From contig JANYAE010000056.1 of assembly GCA_025355105.1 (NCBI GenBank), forward strand, positions 1 through 64,000: DNA of 64,000 bases, in the 5' to 3' direction. Source of the stretch: Pseudomonadota bacterium. Lineage in GTDB: Bacteria; Pseudomonadota; Gammaproteobacteria; Steroidobacterales; Steroidobacteraceae. Below the pieces are notes generated by a model. That model was not told the DNA's origin. It was given only the letters and a program-made list of their open reading frames with translations, and searched no databases. The position numbers and the translations under genes are program-made. Numbering within the stretch: the first letter of the stretch is position 1; each line of letters begins with the position of its first letter. Of this stretch, positions 34,171 through 42,870 are shown in pieces.

Positions 34171-36612
34171 ATGACCCTGTCCGCCCGACCGTGCCGTCGT
34201 GCCGCGCGACGCCTATTCGGGGCGATCGCGCTGCTCGCGCTGGCGCCGGGCGCCTGGGCGATCTGCGTGCCCTTACCGTCGGTGGACATGCAGGCGATCG
34301 ACCGGATCGCCGAGGGGGACCCCGAGCGCGGCATCGCCGAGGCGCAGGCCCGCCTGAAGGCCCTGACTCCGGGCAGCGACCTGCTCGCCGAGGCCCAGCT
34401 CCATGCGATCGTCGCCGAGGCTCGCGGCGAGGAAGGCCGCGCCGACGAGGCCCATGCCGCCGTCATCGCAGCGCTCGAGCGCCTGGCCCGCCTGCCTTCG
34501 TCGCCGGTCATCGAGCGGCTGCGCCTACGCCTCGTGCTGAGCGACGTCATGAACGCCGAGACCAAGGCCGACCTGCAAGCGGCGGCGCGCGCGATGGACA
34601 GGATGCTCGCGCGCTACCGGGACGACTCGATCGAACGCAGCTGCGCGCTGAGCACGCGGGCCGAGACGCACGCCGAGCTGCTCGAGCTCGACCTCGCGGC
34701 CGCGGACGGCATCGCCGCCTATCGCATGGCGGAGGCGCACGGCTGGACCGCGCCGCGGATCCGCGCCGCCGCCGGGCTCGCAACCGTCTACCGGCGCAGC
34801 GGCCTGTACGCCGACGCGCAAAGGCTGGTCGACGAGGTCGTGGCCTACCAACGCTCCGCGAACCAGACCTCGCAGCTCGCCACGGCGATGTACATGCGCG
34901 GGCAGTTGCTGCGGGAGGAGCACAAGTACGGCGAAGCACGCGACGCGCTGGAATGGGCCCGCGCGGCCTCGGAGCGGCTCGGCGATCGGATCGGCGCCGC
35001 CTTCAGCGACGTCGCGCTCTGTCCATTGCTCATCGACCAGCCGGACCTGGACGCGGCCGAGCGCGTCTGCAGCGCCAGCGACAGCGAGCTGGTGGCCGCG
35101 AAACGCAACGACCTCGTAACCCTGATGCTGGGCTACCGGGCCAAGATCGACCTGGCGCGCAACCGCCCGGGCGCCGCGCTCGCCAAGCTCGACGAAGTGC
35201 TCGGACCGCGCGCCGCCGACATCCTGCCGGTGCTCGAGGCGTCGCTGTTTCGTGACCGTGCCCGGGCGCTCGGCGCCCTCGGCCGCCACCGCGAGGCCTA
35301 TCGCGACCTGACGCACGCGCTGGCTCTGCAGCAAGCGGCCGACGTCGAGCAGCGCGCCCGCGCGGCGGCGGTGCTCAAGGCCGCGGCCGACGCCGAGAAG
35401 CTCGTGGCCACCAACCGCGAGCTCGAGGGCCGCATGGCGACGCAGCGCCAGGAGCTCGCCGAGCGCGAGCTCGCGCAGCGCCTGTCAATTGCGCTCGCCG
35501 TGGTCGCGCTGCTGGCGAGCATCCTGTTCGGCTACCTGCTGTGGTTGACCCGGCGGCACGCGCGCACGGTGCGCCGCCAGGAGACGGTGGTGCGTACCGC
35601 GTCGCGCAACGCGCCGGACGCGCTGGTGCTGCTCGACGGCCAGCGGCGCGTGCGCTTCGCCAACCGCAGCCTGTTCGCCGGCGGCCAGACGCCGCTCGCC
35701 GGCACTGCGCTGAGCGCGAGCGTGCCGGCCGAGGCGTGGCCCGCACTCGACGCGGCGCTCGACCAGGCCGTCGCCGGCCGGGCATCGGTGTCGTTCACGG
35801 CCAGCCTCGCGGATGCGGCCGGCGCCACGCACCACTTCGAGATGCGTGCCGCGCCGGTCATCGAGGGCGGCCACCTGCTCGGCCTGACGCTGCGATCGTT
35901 CGACGTCACGGAGCTGCGGCGCCTCGAGCGCGAGGTCATCGATGTCGCCAGCCGCGAACGGCAGCGCCTCAGCGGCGACCTGCACGAGGGCCTCGGCCAG
36001 GAGCTGACGGGCATCGCGCTGCTCGCGCGCAGCCTCGAGCGCGCGGTCGAGCGCGGCCAGCCGAACGCCCGCGCGCTCGCTGGCGACGTCGTCACGCACA
36101 TCAACCGCACGATCGACATGACCCGCGAGATCGCGCGCGGTCTGTCGCCAGTGCAGATCGAGCGCGGTTCGCTGAGCGCGGCGCTCGAACGGCTGTCGAT
36201 CGAGGCCGCCCGCCGGCTGCGGATCGAGATCGTCACCGACTCCCATCCGGCGGACATCCAGGTCTCGGACGTCGCCGCGGATCATCTCTACCGGATCGTC
36301 TACGAGGCGATCACCAACGCCGCGCGCCACAGCGGCTGTAAGCGGATCGCCATCGAGCTGCAGGAGGGCGACGGCGCGCTGGCGGTATCGGTCGGCGATG
36401 ACGGTTCCGGATTTCGCGCCGAGGCGGCGTCGGGCGACGGCTTCGGGCTCAAGATGATGGCCTACCGGGCGCGCCTGATCGGCGCGTCGTTTCGGATCGA
36501 GCCGGGCGTGCCCGCGGGCACGCGCGTGCTCGTCGTGATGCCGCTCGCGCCGTCCGCGTCGCCGGTCGGCGCTGACGCGGCCTCAACGCGGCCCGAGCTC
36601 GACGAGCAGTAG
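34171..36612 (+). CDS. TPR/PAS sensor histidine kinase (NarX/LiaS type)
   Basis: An 813-residue membrane kinase. A signal peptide (about 1-31) leads to a periplasmic TPR-like helical array (about 40-390), a coiled coil, a transmembrane helix (about 438-460), a PAS-like domain (about 470-585), and a HisKA_3 segment RERQRLSGDLHEGLGQEL with phospho-acceptor H605. A GHKL ATPase domain follows, with N-box YEAITNAARHSG and G1 box VGDDGSGF. HisKA_3 kinases normally pair with NarL/LuxR-type regulators, but none is adjacent, so it is an orphan here. Its end overlaps the convergent hutD-like gene by 30 bases. Confidence 0.92.
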   Translation: MTLSARPCRRAARRLFGAIALLALAPGAWAICVPLPSVDMQAIDRIAEGDPERGIAEAQARLKALTPGSDLLAEAQLHAIVAEARGEEGRADEAHAAVIAALERLARLPSSPVIERLRLRLVLSDVMNAETKADLQAAARAMDRMLARYRDDSIERSCALSTRAETHAELLELDLAAADGIAAYRMAEAHGWTAPRIRAAAGLATVYRRSGLYADAQRLVDEVVAYQRSANQTSQLATAMYMRGQLLREEHKYGEARDALEWARAASERLGDRIGAAFSDVALCPLLIDQPDLDAAERVCSASDSELVAAKRNDLVTLMLGYRAKIDLARNRPGAALAKLDEVLGPRAADILPVLEASLFRDRARALGALGRHREAYRDLTHALALQQAADVEQRARAAAVLKAAADAEKLVATNRELEGRMATQRQELAERELAQRLSIALAVVALLASILFGYLLWLTRRHARTVRRQETVVRTASRNAPDALVLLDGQRRVRFANRSLFAGGQTPLAGTALSASVPAEAWPALDAALDQAVAGRASVSFTASLADAAGATHHFEMRAAPVIEGGHLLGLTLRSFDVTELRRLEREVIDVASRERQRLSGDLHEGLGQELTGIALLARSLERAVERGQPNARALAGDVVTHINRTIDMTREIARGLSPVQIERGSLSAALERLSIEAARRLRIEIVTDSHPADIQVSDVAADHLYRIVYEAITNAARHSGCKRIAIELQEGDGALAVSVGDDGSGFRAEAASGDGFGLKMMAYRARLIGASFRIEPGVPAGTRVLVVMPLAPSASPVGADAASTRPELDEQ

Positions 36613-37155
36613 GCGCCCGCTCGCGGCGACGTCGATTTCGATCAGCGCCGGTGGCTCGGCCAGCAGCAGCGTGTCGAGGGCTCCGAGGTCGGCCGTCCGG
36701 GCGGCGGCCGTCAGGCGCGCCGCACCGCCGGCGCAGACGACCAGTGCCGTCGCGGCGTCGATCGGCGCGCGCTCGCCGGGCACGAGCTCCCGGACGCGGT
36801 GCCACCAGTCGTCGCGCCGGGTCATCACGTTGAGATCGGTGACCGCCTCGCCGAGCAGCGTGGCGGCAGCCGGGCGGTCGCCCGGAAACGCAAAGGGTGC
36901 CGACGCCGGCGTCAGAGCGACCGCCGCGAGGCCGTCGACTGCCAGCTGGAAACCCGCGCCGCTGAGCACCGTCAGCGTGCGATCGACGCCGGGAAAGGCC
37001 GAGAACGATCCGGCCGCCTCGACCCGCGCCATGCTGACGCGCCATGCGAAGCGCTCGAGCGTCGCGCCGGGCGGCGCGATCGCGATCTCCGCCGTCTCGC
37101 CGAGACCGTTCTTCCAGCGCATGCGCCGGTAGTCGCCGGCCCGGACTATTTCCAC
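36583..37155 (-). CDS. HutD/Ves-family cupin protein
   Basis: A 190-residue HutD-family beta-barrel protein: the N-terminus RWKNGLGETAEIAI and the strand FAWRVSMARVEAAGSFSAFPG are diagnostic. HutD accompanies histidine utilisation operons in pseudomonads and may moderate their expression; no other hut gene is seen here. It overlaps the retropepsin-like gene upstream by 10 bases (its ATG lies inside that gene's end) and the histidine kinase gene convergently by 30 bases. Confidence 0.88.
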   Translation of the reverse strand: MEIVRAGDYRRMRWKNGLGETAEIAIAPPGATLERFAWRVSMARVEAAGSFSAFPGVDRTLTVLSGAGFQLAVDGLAAVALTPASAPFAFPGDRPAAATLLGEAVTDLNVMTRRDDWWHRVRELVPGERAPIDAATALVVCAGGAARLTAAARTADLGALDTLLLAEPPALIEIDVAASGRLLLVELGPR

Positions 37156-38057
37156 GCGCCGGACTCCGGGCCCTGCGCGGGCAGCGCCTGCAGCCAGAGC
37201 GCGTGACCGGCGAAGTCGGTGGTGATCAGGAAGCCGCGCAGCAGCGGCAGACCGACGTTGAGCGCCGAGGCGGTCGGCTGCGGGTCGACTGCGGCCGGGA
37301 CCGCCGTGAAGCGGCGACCGGCGATCTCCAGCGCCTTCAGCGTGAACGTCTGCCGGGCCGTCTCGCCACCGAGTCCGCCGCCACGCTCGACCCCGAGCGG
37401 ACGACCGTCGGTGAGCAAGCCGGCGCGATCCGCGTACGCCCGGCCGACCAGCACGGCCGAGCCGTTACCGAGATCGAAGGTCGCCCGTACCACCTCGTCG
37501 TCTTCGACGCGCACCGGGATGGTCTCGACGCCGTTCTCGGTGACGAGATCAAGTCGCGTGCCAGCGGGCGTCGCATCCGCCGGCAACACGGCGATCCGCC
37601 GGTGCGCGAGGTCGATGCGCAGTCGCGCGGCGTCGAAGATCTCGCGGCCGAGGATGACGTCGATGCGGCAGCCGAGCAGCCGCCGGCCGACGTCACGCAG
37701 ATCGGCGATCGCAACCGTCTGGTTCGGCAGTGTGAGACCGACGGCCTCGAGCGTGACGCCCTCGACGAGGTTGGCGGTGAACGACGCCTGGCCTGATCCC
37801 TGGCCGGTCACCGCCTGCCCGGCACCGAGTCCGATGCGCCGCGCATAGGCGCGGTCGACGAGGGTCGCCTCGGCAGCTGAATCCAGCAGTGCCGTCACCT
37901 CATGGCCGTTGACGCGCGCGGCCAGCAGAATCCGCGTGCCGTGCAGCAGAGTGAGCGGATAGCCTGCCGGCAGCGAGGCCGGCGGTGGCGCGGCACCGAT
38001 CGCCGCGGTCGAGAGGCCGATTGCCACCGCGGCCAGCAGCGTCACCAGCCGTATCAC
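37146..38057 (-). CDS. Exported tandem retropepsin-like aspartic protease homologue
   Basis: A 303-residue protein starting at GTG 38057 (ggggg about 8 bases upstream) with a signal peptide (about 1-21). Two retropepsin-like half domains follow: the first has ALLDSAAEATLVD, the second ATFDLGNGSAVLV. Active retropepsins need D-T/S-G in each active lobe; here they read DSA and DLG, so at best one site is close to functional. Related proteobacterial proteins with FDLGNG in the second repeat exist. It may be a binding or weakly proteolytic periplasmic protein. Confidence 0.78.
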   Translation of the reverse strand: MIRLVTLLAAVAIGLSTAAIGAAPPPASLPAGYPLTLLHGTRILLAARVNGHEVTALLDSAAEATLVDRAYARRIGLGAGQAVTGQGSGQASFTANLVEGVTLEAVGLTLPNQTVAIADLRDVGRRLLGCRIDVILGREIFDAARLRIDLAHRRIAVLPADATPAGTRLDLVTENGVETIPVRVEDDEVVRATFDLGNGSAVLVGRAYADRAGLLTDGRPLGVERGGGLGGETARQTFTLKALEIAGRRFTAVPAAVDPQPTASALNVGLPLLRGFLITTDFAGHALWLQALPAQGPESGAWK

Positions 38058-38088
38058 GGGCGACCCCCGCCCGCCGTGCGGCGCGCCA

Positions 38089-38718
38089 TCATGCCGGCGG
38101 CCACGCGCGCGGCGCGGCGACCGGGACGTCGGCGGCGCGGCGCATGGCGTCGCTGTCCAGCAGCCGCGGATCGCGGCAGTAGTCGAGCAGCATGTCGGTT
38201 GCATCGTAGCCCCAGATGAGCTGATCGCCGACGACTGCCGTCGGCACTCCAAAGACGCCGCGGCTGATCGCCTCGTCGGTGACGGCACGGAGCTGCTGCT
38301 TGGCGTCGGCGCCGCCCTCCGAGCCCGACGCGCCGAGCTCGGCGAGCAGCGCACCCCAGGGTTGCGGCTGCTGCGGCAGGTGGCCGTCCACCCAGACATA
38401 GCGCCACAGACGATCGACGATCGGCCGCGTCGGTCCGAGCGCCCAAGCAAGACGCAACAGCGGCAGCGGGTTGAAGGGATGGCCAGCCGGCATCGTGAAA
38501 GGCCGCCCGGCGCGCGCCGCGAGCCAGGTCACGTGCTGGTAGGTGAAACGGCGTTTCGGGGCGATCTCGGCGGGCCCGAGCTGGCCCCAGTGCTTCAGGA
38601 CGGCGGCCAGCAGCACCGGCTTCGGCCGCAGTTCGACCGCCGGCGGCAGCTCGACCAGCCGTGCCCACTGCAGGTAGGCGAACGGCGAGATGAAATCGAA
38701 GTACCAGTCGATGATCAC
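38089..38718 (-). CDS. DsbA-fold 2-hydroxychromene-2-carboxylate isomerase family protein
   Basis: A 209-residue kappa-class GST/DsbA-like protein. The start DWYFDFISPFAYLQW carries the SPF motif that positions glutathione in HCCA isomerases, and GVFGVPTAVV holds the conserved cis-proline. HCCA isomerase works in naphthalene breakdown, but family members are widespread, and no aromatic-degradation genes adjoin it. GTG 38718 was chosen because the next ATG upstream (38793) lies inside the EamA gene and adds residues unlike the family. Confidence 0.85.
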   Translation of the reverse strand: MIIDWYFDFISPFAYLQWARLVELPPAVELRPKPVLLAAVLKHWGQLGPAEIAPKRRFTYQHVTWLAARAGRPFTMPAGHPFNPLPLLRLAWALGPTRPIVDRLWRYVWVDGHLPQQPQPWGALLAELGASGSEGGADAKQQLRAVTDEAISRGVFGVPTAVVGDQLIWGYDATDMLLDYCRDPRLLDSDAMRRAADVPVAAPRAWPPA

Positions 38719-38761
38719 GACGCCCTGCCCGCAGTCGCCGGCCAGCGGCCAGTCTACCGCG

Positions 38762-39676
38762 TCAACGCCGGCTGAAGACCACCAGGACCACACCCGCCAG
38801 CACCACGCCCGCCGACAGCCACTCCCAGCCGGTGACGTGCTCGCCGCCGAGCGCCACGCCGAGCATCATTGCGATCATCGGGTTCACGTACGTGTAGCTG
38901 GTCGCGAGGCCGGTCGAGGCGCGCCCGAGCAGGTACATGTAGGCGTTGAATGCGATCAGCGAGCCGAACACGACGAGAAAGGCCCATGCCAGCCCGGCGC
39001 CGATCGGCACCGTGGCGGGGAACGCCTCGCCGGCGAACGCTGCGGCGAGGAACAGCATCACGCCGCCGCAGAGCATCTCGCTCGCGAAGCCCATCGCGCC
39101 TGGCGCGAGCCGGTAGACGCGCTGGCTGAGAACGCTGCCGAGCGTCCATCCGCTCGTGGCGAACAGCATCGCCGTGAGGCCGCCCGGCGAGGCCCGAAAG
39201 CCCGCGCCCTGCACCAGCATCAGCACGCCGACGAGACCGATGAGGATGCCGATCACCTCGCTGGCGGCCGGGCGGATGCCGAACGGCAGGCTCGCGAGCA
39301 CCATCAAGAGAGGCGTCACCGCGATGAACGCCACGACGATGCCGGAGCCGATGGACTGCTCCGCGTACGCCGTGCCGCCCATGCCGCCGCCGAGCATCAG
39401 CGTGCCGACGATGACGGCGTTGCGCCACTGCACCGCACTCGGCCACGGCGCCCCGCGGATCCGCATGTAGGCCAGCAGCAGGCCGCCCGCGACCACGAAG
39501 CGCGACGCCATCATCAGGAACGGCGGCAGTCCGGCGAGCGCGAACTTGATCGCCAGGTAGGTCGATCCCCAGACGAACCAGGTCGCGGCGACGCAGGCGA
39601 GCACCAGCGCCGAGGGCAGTCGCGCGGCGAGCCGGGGGGGCGTGCGGGTGTCATCCATGGGCAGAAACATAAGCAA
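38762..39676 (-). CDS. EamA/DMT-superfamily exporter (RhaT/YedA-like)
   Basis: A 304-residue protein with ten hydrophobic helices in two EamA repeats; WFVWGSTYLAIKFAL in the first helix is typical of YedA-like drug/metabolite transporters. ATG 39676 or ATG 39658 (MDDTRTPP) could be the start. Substrates may be amino acids or small metabolites. It is divergent from the Lrp-type regulator across about 90 bases, a common arrangement in which Lrp proteins control amino-acid export. Confidence 0.88.
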   Translation of the reverse strand: MLMFLPMDDTRTPPRLAARLPSALVLACVAATWFVWGSTYLAIKFALAGLPPFLMMASRFVVAGGLLLAYMRIRGAPWPSAVQWRNAVIVGTLMLGGGMGGTAYAEQSIGSGIVVAFIAVTPLLMVLASLPFGIRPAASEVIGILIGLVGVLMLVQGAGFRASPGGLTAMLFATSGWTLGSVLSQRVYRLAPGAMGFASEMLCGGVMLFLAAAFAGEAFPATVPIGAGLAWAFLVVFGSLIAFNAYMYLLGRASTGLATSYTYVNPMIAMMLGVALGGEHVTGWEWLSAGVVLAGVVLVVFSRR

Positions 39677-39715
39677 TCGGCCGGCCTGATACCATTCCTG
39701 AAAGCTTGCTTCTAT

Positions 39716-39726
39716 GGCATGATGCC
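39716..39726. promoter_or_regulatory. Short inverted repeat in the EamA/Lrp divergent region
   Basis: GGCATGATGCC is a perfect 5-base inverted repeat with a 1-base centre, in an unusually AT-rich stretch (39690-39765) between the divergent exporter and regulator genes. It could be a binding site for the Lrp-type protein; single short repeats are weak evidence. Confidence 0.25.
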
Positions 39727-39763
39727 TACGAATCGAAGGGCGAAGATTACTTGGACTTTATTA

Positions 39764-40210
39764 ATGGCAACCCGTCCGCGGATCGACAGTTTCGACGGCC
39801 GGATCCTCGCCGAGCTGCAGGCGAACGCGCGGCTCTCGATCGCCGAGCTCAGCCGCCGCGTGCACCTGTCCCAGCCTGCGGTGCGCGAGCGGGTCCACAA
39901 GCTCGAGCTCGCCGGCATCATCCGCGGCTACCACGCGGCGGTGGATCTTCAGGCCCTCGGCTACGGCATCCGGGCGATCGTGCGTCTCGGCCGCTCAGAC
40001 TTTCCGCGGGTCTCGCGGCTGATTGCCAAGACACCGGAGGTCATCAGCGCCTTCAACGTCACCGGCGAAGACAGCTGGGTGCTCGAGATCGCGGTGACCG
40101 ACGTCGCCCATCTCGACACCGTCGTGTCCCGCTTCGCGGCAGTGGCCGAAAGTTCGACGGCCATCATCCTCAAGGTGCCGCGCGAGCGGCTGCCGGTCGC
40201 GCCGGCTTGA
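39764..40210 (+). CDS. Lrp/AsnC-family transcriptional regulator
   Basis: A 148-residue regulator. The N-terminal helix-turn-helix spans about 8-55 (DSFDGRILAELQANARLSIAEL with LSQPAVRERVHKLE), and the RAM ligand-binding domain is about 65-145 (GEDSWVLEIAVTDV). ATG 39764 gives the standard length; ATG 39719/39722 would add 14-15 residues. It is divergent from an EamA exporter and followed without gap by an MFS gene (TTGA overlap), so it probably senses an amino acid and controls both carriers. Confidence 0.9.
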   Translation: MATRPRIDSFDGRILAELQANARLSIAELSRRVHLSQPAVRERVHKLELAGIIRGYHAAVDLQALGYGIRAIVRLGRSDFPRVSRLIAKTPEVISAFNVTGEDSWVLEIAVTDVAHLDTVVSRFAAVAESSTAIILKVPRERLPVAPA

Positions 40211-41430
40211 GCCCGAGGAATTCGGCGGCGGCGATTCCGTGGCCCATCCTGCTGGCCGGCGCGACGCTGATTGCCGTGACGACCGGGACGCGCCAGTCAC
40301 TCGGCCTGTTCGTGCGACCGCTGGCCGCCACCGGACTCGGCATTGCGAGCGTCAGTCTCGCGCTCGCGGTGGCGCAATTCTTCTGGGGCGTGGCGCAGCC
40401 GGCGTTCGGCATCCTCGCCGATCGCATCGGCACGACCCGCGTGATCGTCCTCGGCGGCCTACTGCTCGCCGGCGGACTCGCGCTGGCGCCGTTGTTCACG
40501 AGTGCGGCCGGACTCTTCGTGACGCTTGGCTTCCTGTCGGCGATCGGTGCCGGTGCGGCGAGCTTCGCGATTCTGATCGGGGCGGTCGCGCGCCGCGTGC
40601 CCGCGCAGCACCAATCGCTCGCGTCGGCGTTCATTAACTCCGGCGCGTCGCTCGGCCAGTTCATTCTCGCGCCACTCACCCAGTGGGTGATCGCCTGGGC
40701 CGGCTGGCAGGCGGCGCTCTGGACCCTGGCGGCGCTGGCCGCCCTCTCGACGCTGCTCGCGAGGCCCGCCGCGGGCGAGCCCGCCGGCGGAGAGCTGCGT
40801 GGCGCACCGCAGCCGGGGGCGCCCGTGTTCGACATGCTGCGAACGGCTTTCCGCGACCGCAGCTACTGGTGTCTGCACGCGAGCTTCTTCGCGTGCGGCT
40901 TCCACATCGCCTTCCTGGTGACCCACCTGCCGAATGAGGTCGCGCTTTGCGGCCTAGCGCCCTCCGCAGCGGCGACCGCGCTCGCCGTGATTGGCCTTCT
41001 GAACGTCGCGGGCAGCATCAGCTTCGGCTGGCTCGGCAGCCGCTTCCGCTTCAAGTCGCTGCTCGCTGTGCTCTACGCGACACGCGTGATCGCAATCGCA
41101 CTGTACCTCGCGGCGCCCAAGACGCTGCTCACGCTCTACAGCTTCGCCGCCGTCCTCGGCTTCACGTGGCTCGCGACCGTGCCCTCAACGGCCGGCCTGG
41201 TCGGCAAGCTGTTCGGCCCGCGCTACTTGTCGACACTCTTCGGCATGACGCTGGTGACGCACCAGACGGGCGCGTTCTTTGGAGCCTGGCTCGGCGGCGT
41301 CGCGATGGCGCGGACCGGCAGCTACCAGTGGGTTTGGGTCGCGGACATGCTGCTCGCGCTCGTCGCCGCCGCCGCGAACTGGCCGATCCGGGAGCCCGCG
41401 GTCGCGGCTCGTGGCGCCGTGGCGGCCTAG
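40207..41430 (+). CDS. MFS transporter coupled to the Lrp gene
   Basis: A 407-residue, 12-helix MFS protein of the oxalate/formate or monocarboxylate-like group (RQSLGLFVRPL, QFFWGVAQPAFGILADRIGTTR). No ATG or GTG lies near the expected N-terminus; TTG 40207 overlaps the lrp stop as TTGA and gives a normal first helix soon after. Translational coupling to the regulator is likely. Substrate unknown. Confidence 0.88.
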   Translation: MSPRNSAAAIPWPILLAGATLIAVTTGTRQSLGLFVRPLAATGLGIASVSLALAVAQFFWGVAQPAFGILADRIGTTRVIVLGGLLLAGGLALAPLFTSAAGLFVTLGFLSAIGAGAASFAILIGAVARRVPAQHQSLASAFINSGASLGQFILAPLTQWVIAWAGWQAALWTLAALAALSTLLARPAAGEPAGGELRGAPQPGAPVFDMLRTAFRDRSYWCLHASFFACGFHIAFLVTHLPNEVALCGLAPSAAATALAVIGLLNVAGSISFGWLGSRFRFKSLLAVLYATRVIAIALYLAAPKTLLTLYSFAAVLGFTWLATVPSTAGLVGKLFGPRYLSTLFGMTLVTHQTGAFFGAWLGGVAMARTGSYQWVWVADMLLALVAAAANWPIREPAVAARGAVAA

Positions 41431-41525
41431 CTCGCCGAGACCTTGAGTGCCTTGGTCGCGCGCAGGTGTCTTCCCGCGGCGCCATGGTCGCCGGCACCGG
41501 TTGCCGATCGGAGGCCTCGATCCGC

Positions 41526-41774
41526 TCAGACCCGCGACGCGCAGCCCGCCGCCTTGACGACTCGCTCGGTGGACGCCGGATACTTCGCAAGCATCGCTTC
41601 GGAGCGGCGCGGTCGCGAAACCAGGTCACCGCCGCAGTTGGGGCACCGCCCACCGAGCACGCCAGCGGCGCAGCCCTCGCAGAACGTGCATTCAAAGCTG
41701 CAAATGAATGCCGCGTCGGATTCCGGGGCAAGGTCACGATTGCAGCACTCGCAGTTAGGCCTCATCGCAAGCAT
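41526..41774 (-). CDS. DUF1272 zinc-ribbon-like protein
   Basis: An 82-residue cysteine-rich protein matching DUF1272: MRPNCECCNRDLAP, FICSFECTFCEGCA and RCPNCGGDLVSRP supply four CxxC-type pairs for about two zinc ions. The tail AKYPASTERVVK is also family-typical. Function unknown. It stands alone between the MFS gene and the end of the virB operon, on the same strand as virB. Confidence 0.88.
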   Translation of the reverse strand: MLAMRPNCECCNRDLAPESDAAFICSFECTFCEGCAAGVLGGRCPNCGGDLVSRPRRSEAMLAKYPASTERVVKAAGCASRV

Positions 41775-41847
41775 CGACCGGCCTCCTCAAGAGAGGCCCG
41801 CGTCGAATGCGCCGTGCCTTCGTCGCCATCATTGCACATCGGGTCGG

Positions 41848-42870
41848 TCACGACGACGGCGCGTCGCGCCACCAAATCTCGCCGACCCGGCGAACCCCCG
41901 ATTCGCGGGTGCAGTGCACGACGACCTCGACGACCGCCCGCAGAAGGCGATGGATGTCCGCCAGCGCCATCTCGCGACCGGCGGGAGATTCCTTGACCAG
42001 CAGGGCCAGCTGCTCAAACGCCAGGGCCGCGCTGCCAGCGTGGATGCTGGTGATGGAGCCGGGATGGCCGGAGCTGACGTTGCGCAGAAAGTAATAGGCC
42101 TCTTCGCCACGAAGCTCAGCGAGCAGAATCCGGTCCGGCCGCAGCCGCAACGATGCCTCGAGCAGCTGCTTGGGCGTCACGCGTGCCAGCCCTTGGTCGT
42201 CCTTCGAGTAGAACAGCCTGACCGAATTGGGGTGCTTTTGAAATGCCAATTCCGCTGCGTCCTCGATGCTGACGAGCCGCTCGTGGGTGGGTATCTCGTC
42301 AATCAGCGCCTTTGTTAGCGTCGTCTTGCCGGAGCCGGTGGCGCCGGCGACCAGCACATTGAGGCGCGCCCGCACCGCCTCCGCCATGAACGCCCGCCAG
42401 TCCCCTGCGCTGTAAGCCTCCGCCAACAGCGCGCTGCGGACGCGCCCGCCGACAGCCACGCCACGGCAACTGCCGAAGACCCCTTGGGTCGCGAGTTGCC
42501 GCAGCGACCACACGTCCCCGCTGGGGCGTCGAATCGCGATCACTACGTGATCGCGGCATGTCGCGGGCGGCAGCACGACCTGTACACGCTCCCCGCTCGG
42601 CAGCGCCGCCGACAGGAGCGGGGACTCAGGATTGACCCGCTGCTCCGTCGCGGTAGCGACCAAGCGCGCGAAGTGGCGCGCCCATACCTGCGTGGCCCAC
42701 GGCGCTGCGACCCGAGACCAGCCGCTGCTACGCTCTAGGAAGACCTCCCCTGCCCCCTGCACGCACAGTTCAGTCACCGATGCATCGCTCAGCAGCGCGT
42801 GGAGTGGACGGGCGAAGTGATCGAGCGACGACGCCGGTTCCATCACCTCGCCGCAGTCACCGCTCGGCAT
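41848..42870 (-). CDS. virB11: Type IV secretion ATPase VirB11
   Basis: A 340-residue hexameric traffic ATPase. Walker A is GATGSGKT (176-183), followed by the Asp box SIEDAAELAF, Walker B-region RILLAELRG and His box SGHPGSITSIHAG. It powers pilus assembly and substrate transfer at the inner membrane. ATG 42870 overlaps the virB10 end by 14 bases; ATG 42843 (gaggtg just before it) is an alternative with 9 fewer residues. It is the last gene of the virB2-B11 operon. Confidence 0.93.
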   Translation of the reverse strand: MPSGDCGEVMEPASSLDHFARPLHALLSDASVTELCVQGAGEVFLERSSGWSRVAAPWATQVWARHFARLVATATEQRVNPESPLLSAALPSGERVQVVLPPATCRDHVVIAIRRPSGDVWSLRQLATQGVFGSCRGVAVGGRVRSALLAEAYSAGDWRAFMAEAVRARLNVLVAGATGSGKTTLTKALIDEIPTHERLVSIEDAAELAFQKHPNSVRLFYSKDDQGLARVTPKQLLEASLRLRPDRILLAELRGEEAYYFLRNVSSGHPGSITSIHAGSAALAFEQLALLVKESPAGREMALADIHRLLRAVVEVVVHCTRESGVRRVGEIWWRDAPSS

